Positions 1-7,819 of a DNA stretch of 64,000 nucleotides are shown piece after piece. The notes beneath the pieces are model-generated. The model was given only the letters and a program-made list of their open reading frames with translations, searched no databases and was not told the DNA's origin. The first letter of the stretch is position 1. Every line of letters starts with the position of its first letter. Source of the DNA: an uncultured Oscillibacter sp. (lineage in GTDB: Bacteria > Bacillota > Clostridia > Oscillospirales > Oscillospiraceae); the NCBI GenBank assembly GCA_947382875.1, contig CANDBG010000001.1, forward strand, positions 26,157 to 90,156, in the 5' to 3' direction. A program made the position numbers and the translations under genes.

Positions 1-825
1 ATGCAGCAGATGCAAAAGGAAGCCTAACACAACACGATTTTCATAAATATCAAACGATTTCCGGTTGTTTGTCACCAGAGTTTTGTTCGGCTGGTATCGG
101 TAGTTCCTAATCTTGATTCCGGAAGAATGCTGGATTTTTTGCAGTTCCTCCGGATGCTGGACTATGTACTGCAAAGTATTTCTTGAGACAAACTGGAGCT
201 TTTCAAAATGATCAATCCGTTCTTCGGGGACTGTGGAAAACCGGCTGTTTATTTTAAAATACCGGTAATTTTCCTCATAAACCGCGGAAATCTGCTCCAA
301 CAGCAAGATATGCGCCTCCAGCGTTTTTTGCGCGGCGTTCTTCAATCCGGACATGCCCCTGGGAAGAACTTTCCTGCTGTTCAGAAGGTCGGAATTCTGC
401 TTGTAAACATATTCCGTCATGCGAAGTACAGAGTCATTCTGCCGGCCCTTCCTCACCAAGACTTGTATGTATTCGGTTTCCTGAACAAAGTGCGTTCCTT
501 GTGCATCGTCAAAAATCAGCGTGATTTGGGAAAAGCCGTAGCATTCTTTAAAAATTCTCTGCCCGAATGAAGGATCCTGGAAAACAATCATTCCGCTGTC
601 TGAGGAATAATTAATCTGGATGTTTGAGCCGTTCAGCAGGAACACCAGATTATGGATGTCCCCGTTTGCATTGACAAGCTGCGCACGGTATTTATAATCG
701 TTAAATACATAAGCTGAAGCTGTATTGGCTATATCAAGGATCGAATTGGCCAGCTGGTGCTGCTGCAAAACAAGCTCCTGTGGTTCGTGGTTTTCCGGCA
801 GCAGCCGCAAGATGAACTCATCCAT
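1..825 (-). CDS. DUF2357/McrC-like protein, N-terminal part (runs off window)
   Basis: An uninterrupted minus-strand frame of 275 codons continues past the window edge, so only the N-terminus is visible. Translation gives a mostly beta/alpha protein ending at the edge with a stretch containing 'YENRVVLGFLLHLL', which resembles the '(T)PENRFxKxxL' signature of DUF2357 in McrC-type nuclease partners; the PD-(D/E)XK nuclease domain would lie off-window and cannot be checked. The ATG at 825 is preceded by GGAGG at a good distance; an in-frame ATG at 837 overlaps that site and is less likely. It starts 12 bases after the stop of the AAA+ gene, so the two are one operon. Family assignment is by resemblance, not by a search. 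Likely role: nuclease/effector arm of a McrBC-like defence system. Confidence 0.65.
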   Translation of the reverse strand, partial: MDEFILRLLPENHEPQELVLQQHQLANSILDIANTASAYVFNDYKYRAQLVNANGDIHNLVFLLNGSNIQINYSSDSGMIVFQDPSFGQRIFKECYGFSQITLIFDDAQGTHFVQETEYIQVLVRKGRQNDSVLRMTEYVYKQNSDLLNSRKVLPRGMSGLKNAAQKTLEAHILLLEQISAVYEENYRYFKINSRFSTVPEERIDHFEKLQFVSRNTLQYIVQHPEELQKIQHSSGIKIRNYRYQPNKTLVTNNRKSFDIYENRVVLGFLLHLLH

Positions 826-837
826 GCGCACCTCCAT

Positions 838-3432
838 TTACGCAAAAAATTGGTAGTACTGCATAGAATCCTCGCCGTTTTTCAGAATGGAGGATAGGAC
901 TTCCGCGGATACCCGAAGGTTTTTCTCACTGCAGAATTTACGGATATCCTCCAGCTGCTGACCATATTTTTCACCGCTGCCATCAATATGTGTCAGGATC
1001 CGCTGAGATACCGCATAGTCCAGAGCGACAATAGAGGCGTCTGTTCCATAGTTTGCATCATTTTCAAACAATCTTTGAGCGGTCGACCAATATCGGCGGA
1101 TAGCCGCATCCGCACGTGCGCTGACATTGATCTTGGATACCCTGCATTTATTGAGCAGGTCGTCATAGATGTCTTTAGCTGTACCACTCATCATAGACAG
1201 ATTCTGGCTGTCGGCGCCAAATGTGGAAACCAGTGCGCTCCAGGCAACGACTTCCTCTGTGTCATCTGTCAGCATGACAGGCTGCGCCATCCCTGACTTT
1301 ACCTTGGGGAGCCGGATGATCCACGCCCGGTCAACCAGCCTGGGTGACAATGCCTCCGTTGTATGGTCGTTGTTGATCGTTGCAACAAAGCGGAGCTGCT
1401 CAGGAATGTTGAAGCAGAAATCATCTCCAAGATTGATGACGCTTGCAGGACCGAGGTCATCGCAGATATTCATAAAATCTGCCCAATAATACTCCATCGG
1501 ACTGAGATTCGCCTCATCCAGCAAAATCAGGAACGGCATATCCGTATTGTTCCCTTTAGCCTCCAGGTCCATAATATTCAGCGCATCAAAAATCTTGCGG
1601 TTGCTTCGGTCGAAGGATTTTGTCAGGGGATTGTAGTATCCGATGAAATCCCGCTTGGTGGTCCATCCGCGTTCGACGGGCACCAGAACAAAACGGGTTG
1701 TGGAAACACCGTCCTTGTACTTGAAAGGGGCGGTTTCAGGGACCGTCAACCCAAGGACCGACGCAAGGATTTTGCAGATAGATGTTTTGCCAGTTCCAGG
1801 TTCTCCGGAAAAAACCGTCAAAAATCCCTGCGTATAGCATATTAAAATATTTAAAATGGCATTTTTATCATAGGTCGGACGATAACGCTGGATTTTTTCC
1901 ACAAGATTGTCGATCAGCCTTTCCTGGCTGACCAGGGAGAGGGTGAGACTCTTCAAATCACGGATTTTACTTTGGTAATTGATGGCGTTTTGCTGGTTCT
2001 CCCATTCCGCGGCTTGCTGGAGCATCCGGCTGGTCAGCATCCCGTCAAAGGCGAAGGACATTGCCTTTTCGGTGCTGTTGGAAAAGATAGAGCTGATTTT
2101 CTCGTTGAGGGTTTTCAGTTTGGTATCCAATTCCCGTTCCCGACGCTCTTTATAGTCTACTTGTTCACTCAAGTCGGTCAGCCTCTTCTGAAGATCAGCG
2201 CCGTCCTGCAACAGGTTCAGACGGTCATTCAAATCTAGGATTTCCATCTCCAGCTGTTCCCGCTGTGCTTGCAGCTCATTGATCTGATTATCATATTCCC
2301 CCAGAAGATCTGACGCGTATTCCTGCTTTTTCTCCTCATCCAGCTTTTGCTGCAGTTCTGCTGCCCGCGCAGCCAGAGTGTCAAATTCCTTTTGCTTTGC
2401 TTCAATACGGTCCGTGATGATTTGAAAGCGCTGAATTCTCGACATGAAATCGGGATCGTTCGCAAGATCCCGCACCATTTTGCGGTATTGCTCACTGTCC
2501 TGATATTTGTCCAGCAGGCCTGTAATCGTCTCCGAAATGAAGTCGAAGGTATCATTCAGCTGCTCCTCATCGGTCAGCAGCGTACGGATGGCGTCAAAAC
2601 GGTTTTCCCGGATATCCTCCGGAAGTTCTTCTCCGACAAAGAGAGACTCTGCGTGAGCGGCCGCCAGCTCGCCGATGTTCTCAAGGTCGATTTTTCCATC
2701 AATAAAAGTATCTCGATTCAGTGTGCTGCGGAAGGAGGCCAAAAGTTGCTCCTTTGTAATTACATCAATACCAATTTCAGTACAAACCGTTGTATCCAGG
2801 TGGATAAAAGAGCGTTCATCTCCATAATGGCCAACCTGCAATTTGTATTCCTTCAAATCAGTCGGAAAGCGATAGCCATGCAGAACATATTTTTGTGTTT
2901 CCAGGCCGGTGCGAATCACAAAATGGTTATCCTGGTCTCGCCATTCGATTCGAAACGGTCCGATTACCGTGTTTTTTTCCTCTGTGATTGGGATGACCAC
3001 CTCCAGGTCCTGATAAGCGTAGGGGTCCGTGATGACTAAAGTCGGATTAGTTTTATAGCTCCCCTCAAAACCGCTCTCGGAGAGAACGTAATAATAGTTA
3101 ATATCGCCTAAATAGTGAATCTTCCCGGATTCCAGCCTGCTGATTTCAATTTTGTATCCAGTCTGGTTTCTAAGTCCGCTGCTGGCGTAATTCGGCTCCA
3201 GATCCTCCGTTTCAAATTCAAGCAAACAATATGTGTCGGAGACAAACATCTCATCGACGCGTTGTCTGCCGTCTTCACAGTAGAAGTTGATGTCTCCAAA
3301 GGAAGATTCTGGGAGAAGCGCCTGCCGGTCGTATTGATTTAGAAAATAAAACTCTCCGTTTTGATATTCGTATAGTGGCTTAAAATTTACATATCGGTTT
3401 CTGATTGCAATAGAACCAAGATAAATGCCCAT
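838..3432 (-). CDS. McrB-like AAA+ ATPase with long coiled coil
   Basis: 864-residue protein. The first half is an unrecognised beta-rich region, followed by a coiled coil (about residues 340-445, rich in Glu/Lys/Gln/Leu heptads), then a C-terminal AAA+ module with Walker A 'GEPGTGKTS' (about 541-550), Walker B 'LILLDEANL' (about 634) and the sensor region 'ATINNDHTTEALSPRLVDR' (about 682), laid out like the McrB/MoxR-type AAA+ NTPases. Start: an upstream ATG (3444) is part of the ribosome site itself (ATGGAGGAAAGTATG), so the second ATG at 3432 with GGAGGAAA in front is preferred. Together with the DUF2357 partner 12 bases downstream this fits a McrBC-type restriction pair; the coiled coil recalls coiled-coil nuclease tandem systems. 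Function is inferred. Confidence 0.8.
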   Translation of the reverse strand: MGIYLGSIAIRNRYVNFKPLYEYQNGEFYFLNQYDRQALLPESSFGDINFYCEDGRQRVDEMFVSDTYCLLEFETEDLEPNYASSGLRNQTGYKIEISRLESGKIHYLGDINYYYVLSESGFEGSYKTNPTLVITDPYAYQDLEVVIPITEEKNTVIGPFRIEWRDQDNHFVIRTGLETQKYVLHGYRFPTDLKEYKLQVGHYGDERSFIHLDTTVCTEIGIDVITKEQLLASFRSTLNRDTFIDGKIDLENIGELAAAHAESLFVGEELPEDIRENRFDAIRTLLTDEEQLNDTFDFISETITGLLDKYQDSEQYRKMVRDLANDPDFMSRIQRFQIITDRIEAKQKEFDTLAARAAELQQKLDEEKKQEYASDLLGEYDNQINELQAQREQLEMEILDLNDRLNLLQDGADLQKRLTDLSEQVDYKERRERELDTKLKTLNEKISSIFSNSTEKAMSFAFDGMLTSRMLQQAAEWENQQNAINYQSKIRDLKSLTLSLVSQERLIDNLVEKIQRYRPTYDKNAILNILICYTQGFLTVFSGEPGTGKTSICKILASVLGLTVPETAPFKYKDGVSTTRFVLVPVERGWTTKRDFIGYYNPLTKSFDRSNRKIFDALNIMDLEAKGNNTDMPFLILLDEANLSPMEYYWADFMNICDDLGPASVINLGDDFCFNIPEQLRFVATINNDHTTEALSPRLVDRAWIIRLPKVKSGMAQPVMLTDDTEEVVAWSALVSTFGADSQNLSMMSGTAKDIYDDLLNKCRVSKINVSARADAAIRRYWSTAQRLFENDANYGTDASIVALDYAVSQRILTHIDGSGEKYGQQLEDIRKFCSEKNLRVSAEVLSSILKNGEDSMQYYQFFA

Positions 3433-3770
3433 ACTTTCCTCCATATATTATATCGTTTTTTATTTTCCCTTATTTTCCCACAGACCATCCTCTCCATAAA
3501 AAATAGAACGATTGGAATAATGGACCTTTCCTAATTATATGTAAAATGGACAACAAAAGCAAGAGGTTTCGCTTTTGCTATGGCATATTTGGAAAGTGAT
3601 TCGGATTTTGCTCTTGAGTTGTGTTATAAATACCTGTGACCCATAATCTAACTCGGAACAGGAAATTTCTCCGCGGAATCAGTGGAATGTGCAGCGTAAA
3701 AAACGGGTAAGATTCTGAGTGGACAGCATCAAATAAAGTTGAAAATGCCTGCTGTGAGCCTTCAGACAAG
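3433..3770. other. Non-coding stretch between defence operon and tRNA fragment
   Basis: No supported gene. A minus-strand TATAAT (3446-3451) just in front of the AAA+ gene may be its -10 box, but I see no good -35. The reading frame on the minus strand at 3578-3832 crosses the tRNA-like sequence and is judged spurious. Confidence 0.4.
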
Positions 3771-3815
3771 CTGCGGACCAGAAGGCCGGGGGAACGAATC
3801 CCTCGGGGCGTACCA
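3771..3815 (+). tRNA. 3' fragment of a tRNA-Arg-like gene (candidate attR)
   Basis: The bases fit tRNA geometry exactly from the anticodon loop onward: loop CTGCGGA (3771-3777, anticodon GCG, Arg), 3' stem CCAGA, a 5-base variable region, a T arm GGGGG-AACGAAT-CCCTC (3788-3804), a 7-base acceptor strand GGGGCGT, discriminator A and encoded CCA (3813-3815). The 5 bases before the loop (ACAAG) do not pair with CCAGA and no 5' half is present. The T-loop reads AACGAAT rather than TTCGAAT, so the copy is decayed. A tRNA 3' end without its 5' half is the usual scar of integration by a tyrosine recombinase. Confidence 0.5.
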
Positions 3816-3820
3816 AGAAG

Positions 3821-3880
3821 AAAAGCTGACAAACTCTGGAAACTAAAAACAACTGGTTTCCAGAGTTTGTCAGCTTTTTA
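3821..3880. terminator. Perfect 23-bp bidirectional terminator
   Basis: Arms 3821-3843 and 3856-3878 are perfectly complementary over 23 bp with a 12-base loop; the arms begin with AAAA and end with TTTT, so it can terminate on both strands. It sits 6 bases after the CCA of the tRNA fragment, where a tRNA terminator would be expected, and also separates the two minus-strand operons. Confidence 0.85.
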
Positions 3881-3911
3881 ATCTATTTTACAGAAACACT
3901 TGTGAATTGCG

Positions 3912-4913
3912 CTAGAAATTTATTCCGCCGCCCCAGACCTGGGACTGTGTAATTGCAAGGACGGTTTCTGTGGGGATACCGGCAATTTCGTCACCGAAAA
4001 CGGCTTGCAGATTTCCACTGCTCATCATGGCGGCGAGCCGGGACTTTGCCGCGGCGGACGCCGCCAGTTGGCTGGCCTGGATTTTGTTCTCGATCTGATG
4101 CTGAACCGCCAATTTCATAAATTCAGCATGACGGGCCATACGTAAATCCCACCAACTGATTTCATCGTCAGAGCCGCTTTTGGAGTAAGTGATTTTCCCG
4201 CCGCCGCTGGAAGAGCAGGCGTTACAGATGTTCCCATCCTCCCCGATGGCGGCCGCCTGGGACATATCCCAAGTGCTGCCGGGCAGGATGGCCTCATTCC
4301 GGGCCGCATCAAAGGCAAACCAAGTATCAATTTTTGCAAAAATCTCCTGGGCGTAGGCAGGGTCCTGCTCCATACGCTCCTGCACTTTGGGATGAATCAC
4401 TACGGCCTTGCTCCCCGGCGGGACGCTGCCAAGGGCATGAATCTCCTTTGGAGCGGTAAACCTGCCGTCTATGGAACCGTAGAACGGATTTTCTCCGGAG
4501 GGCTGCCAATTTTCCAGCGTTTCCTTCGCCTCGTCGCCGTCCTGATACAGCAGGTAATGCGGGTAATCATTTCTCGTGCGCCAATAGCCGCTGCTGGCGT
4601 CAAAGACGTGGTAATGGATGTTCGGATATTTCGCCTTCAGCATCGTTTCCAGGGACGGTGCCGCCACGGCCTCCGTACCCGCTGCCTGAACCTGTCCAAC
4701 CGCCGACAGGTCCATCATCAAACTGGCAGGCATGGCCGCCATACCCATGGTGCCGCTTATACCGACAGTGAAGGTGTCGGCTTTGCCTCTGCTGACCTGC
4801 GACGCCAGGTCGAGGAAACGACTGGTCTGTGTTTCCGTCCGCTGTGTCTCGCGGGCCTTTGCAGAGACACGATATGCCCTTGTCTGGAAATCCGGTTGAA
4901 TGATACTGCTCAT
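3912..4913 (-). CDS. Unknown protein downstream of a two-component system
   Basis: 333 residues; I do not recognise the family with confidence. There is no signal peptide or clear membrane segment; a Gly/Met/Ala-rich stretch lies at about residues 48-70. A 'CNACSSSGGG' motif sits mid-protein, and the C-terminal third is Ala/Gln/Ser-rich and probably helical. The start codon overlaps the stop of the histidine kinase gene (ATGA), so translation is coupled and the protein is probably functionally linked to the kinase/regulator pair. Confidence 0.7.
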   Translation of the reverse strand: MSSIIQPDFQTRAYRVSAKARETQRTETQTSRFLDLASQVSRGKADTFTVGISGTMGMAAMPASLMMDLSAVGQVQAAGTEAVAAPSLETMLKAKYPNIHYHVFDASSGYWRTRNDYPHYLLYQDGDEAKETLENWQPSGENPFYGSIDGRFTAPKEIHALGSVPPGSKAVVIHPKVQERMEQDPAYAQEIFAKIDTWFAFDAARNEAILPGSTWDMSQAAAIGEDGNICNACSSSGGGKITYSKSGSDDEISWWDLRMARHAEFMKLAVQHQIENKIQASQLAASAAAKSRLAAMMSSGNLQAVFGDEIAGIPTETVLAITQSQVWGGGINF

Positions 4914-6292
4914 GAACTGCTCCTTTCCTGCAATAAAACCGCTGCGGAAAATTCCTGCTGACGGACATTCAGCTCCAATTCTCCCATATACTTCTCCGCC
5001 TCCCGGCGCACGTTGGATAACCCAAGACCATGTAGGGGGACGTCTTCCCGTTTGGTTGTGACCGGCAGGCCGTCCTGCCCGAATACCACCTCACCTGCAA
5101 ATGCGTTTTTGACCTCAATCAAAAAGAAACGTCCTTTTCTCTTTCCGGTCAGCATAATAAAGCGCTCACCCTCGCCCACCTTTTCGCAAGCCTCCATCGC
5201 ATTTTGCAGCAGATTTTGAAGAATAATCCCAACGTCAAACGCGTCGTAGGCCCCGGCTGCCGGGTAATGAAAATCCGCCTCGAAGCAAATGCCCAGTTCC
5301 AGGCTCCGGCGCCTCGTGTCGTTGACGATCACATCCGTGACCGGGTTGCCGGTTTGGAGCGTTAAAGCAAAGCTGCTCATGCTCTCGTCCATCCGGGACA
5401 GATAGTCCTGCAAGCTGGCGTATTCGCCGTGATGGACCAGACCTTTGATATTGGTCAAATGGCCCCGCATTTCGTGCTTTAGCCGGCGGATCTGCGTATA
5501 GAACTGTTCCGCCTCATGAATACGCGCTCGAATCATCTGCGTCTGTTGGTATTCCATGTAAAGGGCAGCGCGTTCCTCTTGCAGCGCGGCCATGTTTTGC
5601 TGAAAGGCGATGGTCAGATAAGCGCCCGCGTAAAACAGCAGGGCCAGTACCGGAATGACCGCCAGAAAGGCCGGGTGCCGCTCATAGAGCTGAAGCAGAA
5701 CGCCGTTCTCGAACTCCACCAGCAGACGGGAGATGACCTGTCCGAACAGAATGCCCGCCGTTGGCACTAAGCTGATATAGCACAGCTCCCGCCACTGGAG
5801 AAACAGCCGCCGCTGTTTTATTTGACGCTGGATTGCATAGAGCATGACCGCCAGCAGGACGGTATGGGAGAGCAAAAACAGCGTAACCAGGACGGCCGCA
5901 CGGAGGAAGACGGCTTCCGGCGGTTCAAGCTGGTACGGCACGGACTGTTCCACAAGGAAATACAAGCTTTGCACCATCAAGCCGCTGGAAATCCGAACAT
6001 TGAAGTAGAGCAGGGTCAGAAGGAACACCATAGACTTTTTCAAGCCAATCCACGTGGAAACAGACACCAGCAGCGCCGCGAAAAGCAGAGCGAACGTTCC
6101 CTGCGGAAGCGCCGCCTGATTGCAGATCCATTCAAAGAGGACGTAAGCGAAAAACACAAGGAGCGATTTTCGCCGCGCGAGTTCCGGAGTTGAGAGAAAG
6201 GGGTAAAAAAAGGCGGTCAGCAAAGCGGCATAGACCCATTTGGTTCCGACCGAAAAAATCTCGTTGAAAATCCGGAATCCTGTTTCGCTCAC
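4910..6292 (-). CDS. AgrC-like sensor histidine kinase (GHKL)
   Basis: 460 residues. The N-terminal half (about 1-230) is made of six or so hydrophobic membrane segments, as in peptide-sensing AgrC-type kinases. The cytoplasmic part holds a phospho-acceptor region 'LKHEMRGHLTNIKG' and a GHKL ATPase domain with N-box 'LQNLLQNAMEA' and a G-box near 'GLGLSNVRREAE'. It overlaps the response regulator gene upstream by 4 bases and the unknown gene downstream by 4 bases, forming a three-gene operon. The ligand is unknown; no agrB or agrD gene is seen nearby, so the signal may come from elsewhere. Confidence 0.9.
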   Translation of the reverse strand: MSETGFRIFNEIFSVGTKWVYAALLTAFFYPFLSTPELARRKSLLVFFAYVLFEWICNQAALPQGTFALLFAALLVSVSTWIGLKKSMVFLLTLLYFNVRISSGLMVQSLYFLVEQSVPYQLEPPEAVFLRAAVLVTLFLLSHTVLLAVMLYAIQRQIKQRRLFLQWRELCYISLVPTAGILFGQVISRLLVEFENGVLLQLYERHPAFLAVIPVLALLFYAGAYLTIAFQQNMAALQEERAALYMEYQQTQMIRARIHEAEQFYTQIRRLKHEMRGHLTNIKGLVHHGEYASLQDYLSRMDESMSSFALTLQTGNPVTDVIVNDTRRRSLELGICFEADFHYPAAGAYDAFDVGIILQNLLQNAMEACEKVGEGERFIMLTGKRKGRFFLIEVKNAFAGEVVFGQDGLPVTTKREDVPLHGLGLSNVRREAEKYMGELELNVRQQEFSAAVLLQERSSS

Positions 6293-7014
6293 AGACGGTC
6301 CCCCCTTTTCAGAAAGCGGAGATAGGCTTTGACAAAATCCTGGTATTTGTATTTGGAAAGCAGCAGCGTTTCCCCGTTTGTCAGGGTGACTTCCGTTTTG
6401 CTGTACCCGCTCACGTAGGAGAGATTGACCAGGTAGCCTTTATGGATGCGGAAAAACTGATCCTGCAGTTCCAGCTCCAAATCCCCGATTTTTGCGTAAT
6501 AGGACAGTCTGCCGTCTTTCAGGTGCAGCACGACCTTGTGATCGCTGCTTTCAATGTAATGGATGTGGTCCAGGGGAACGGATCGGTTGGTATTGGAGGT
6601 TTGAAGGGTCAGGACACGCCCTGGTTTTTCCCTGGCCGTCTCAATTTGTGCGGCCGCGCGAGTAAAGACCTGTGCAAATTTTTTCTCGTCCACCGGCTTC
6701 AGCAGGTATTGAAATGCACCAACGTCAAAGGCGTCGAAGACATATTGTTCGTAGCCGGTCACAAAAATAATGACTGGCTGTGCGGTGGTATTCTGTTCCC
6801 TGATTTTCCGCGCCAGCGCCATTCCGTCCGGGGAATTGCCGGAGGGATTCAGCTCGATGTCCAAAAAGAGCAGGTCGATTTTTTGCGGGTCCGCGAGGCA
6901 GTCGTCGGCACAAGCGTACTCTGCAATTTCACAGGGATAAGGCTGCGCCTGAATCAGAGACAAGAGATATGCGCGGGTATTGGCTTCGTCGTCACAGATT
7001 GCGATTCTCATCAT
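6289..7014 (-). CDS. LytTR-family response regulator (AgrA-like)
   Basis: 241 residues. An N-terminal receiver domain carries the acidic pocket 'CDDE' near residues 7-10, phospho-acceptor Asp52 in 'LLFLDIE' and the conserved Lys in 'LLKPVDEKK'. The C-terminal LytTR DNA-binding domain (about 135-235) includes 'IHYIESSDHKVVLHLKDG' and 'FFRIHKGYLVNLSYV'. The first of two adjacent ATGs is chosen because GAGGG lies 8 bases upstream. First gene of the operon with the kinase, with which it is almost certainly paired. Confidence 0.92.
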   Translation of the reverse strand: MMRIAICDDEANTRAYLLSLIQAQPYPCEIAEYACADDCLADPQKIDLLFLDIELNPSGNSPDGMALARKIREQNTTAQPVIIFVTGYEQYVFDAFDVGAFQYLLKPVDEKKFAQVFTRAAAQIETAREKPGRVLTLQTSNTNRSVPLDHIHYIESSDHKVVLHLKDGRLSYYAKIGDLELELQDQFFRIHKGYLVNLSYVSGYSKTEVTLTNGETLLLSKYKYQDFVKAYLRFLKRGDRL

Positions 7015-7094
7015 GTTGTGATCCCTCTATGTGTTTATTCGTTCAAACGGGTGCAGCGGATAAGGCCTTCGACGCAACCGGACCGTTTGATACC

Positions 7095-7129
7095 GTAACT
7101 GGACAACTGGTACAGTTTGATTTATTATA
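7095..7129 (-). promoter_or_regulatory. Extended -10 promoter and AACTGG repeats before the LytTR operon
   Basis: On the minus strand TGCTATAAT (7132-7124) is an extended -10 box. Just downstream two direct AACTGG repeats (7097-7102 and 7105-7110, plus strand reading) and a related ACAGTTT (7113) resemble the CAGTT core of AgrA-type binding repeats. The repeats lie after the -10 box, so autoregulation, probably negative, is only a suggestion. Confidence 0.45.
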
Positions 7130-7140
7130 GCATGAAAGAA

Positions 7141-7170
7141 GAAAAAGGAGGGCTTCGGCCCTTCTTTTTC
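7141..7170. terminator. Hairpin with TTCG tetraloop and T tract
   Basis: 13-bp stem (7141-7153 with 7158-7170, one G-T pair), TTCG loop, 5' A tract and 3' T tract: a bidirectional intrinsic terminator by shape. No gene ends here on either strand within the window except a possible short transcript. Confidence 0.7.
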
Positions 7171-7622
7171 ATATCTATATAAACAGGCAGCGTGTAAGTA
7201 TTGACTGAAAATTTAGAGCGTATAATACCGTTTCTCTCTTTTACTCTAAGTGTTGCTGAAAGTAAACTCCGTTAATTTCACTAAGAAGCATTTCATTTGT
7301 TGGCCATTGAAATATCGAGGGCTGATACAGATTGATTTCGAGCCTTGAAAAGGGCAAGAAGATATTGTAGGATCTGCCGCCAGCTTTCATTGTCCTCAAA
7401 GCAAAAAAGACGTCACTTCAAAAAGTAACGTCTTGTCGGACAAAATAAGTGAGAACGGATCATCAAGATTGAACCATCCCGGCCAAAATACATACAATTC
7501 CCGATCATATTTGCATAGTATCTGAACTTCTGCCGTCACATCCCCCTTTATTCCGGATTTTCAACTATCCTGTTCCCTTGCCACCGTCTTTTCTAATTCT
7601 GCGGCGTTTATCGGGACGCAGG
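7171..7622. other. 450-base stretch without supported gene
   Basis: I see no convincing coding frame. It contains one terminator-like hairpin (7407-7416 with 7425-7434, one mismatch, A-rich before and weak T after). The AT-rich composition is unlike the neighbours and may be a decayed insertion. Confidence 0.4.
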
Positions 7623-7656
7623 AACGGGCGGTGTCTTGCCGACATGGCCCGTTTTT
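7623..7656 (+). terminator. Terminator-like hairpin upstream of brnQ
   Basis: Stem 7623-7635 with 7641-7653 (13 positions, one mismatch and one G-T pair), loop TTGCC, run of T to 7656. It lies 164 bases before the brnQ start. It may end an upstream transcript or act as an attenuator in a brnQ leader; no T-box or other known motif is visible. Confidence 0.5.
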
Positions 7657-7819
7657 CACTGCTCAAAAAAACATTGATATTACTGGATTTTTTCATATTT
7701 TCTTATGGAAATGCCCCTAACCAGGAACATTTTTTATAAGATGTCGACAAACCGGGAAACCTGTGCTATAATTTATGATACCCGATTCAAAAAAATGGAC
7801 GCATACAGGAGGATTGGAT

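Noticed and set aside
3578-3832. 84-residue minus-strand frame
   Set aside because: It crosses the tRNA-like sequence and part of the terminator; reading frames over tRNA scars of this kind are common artefacts.
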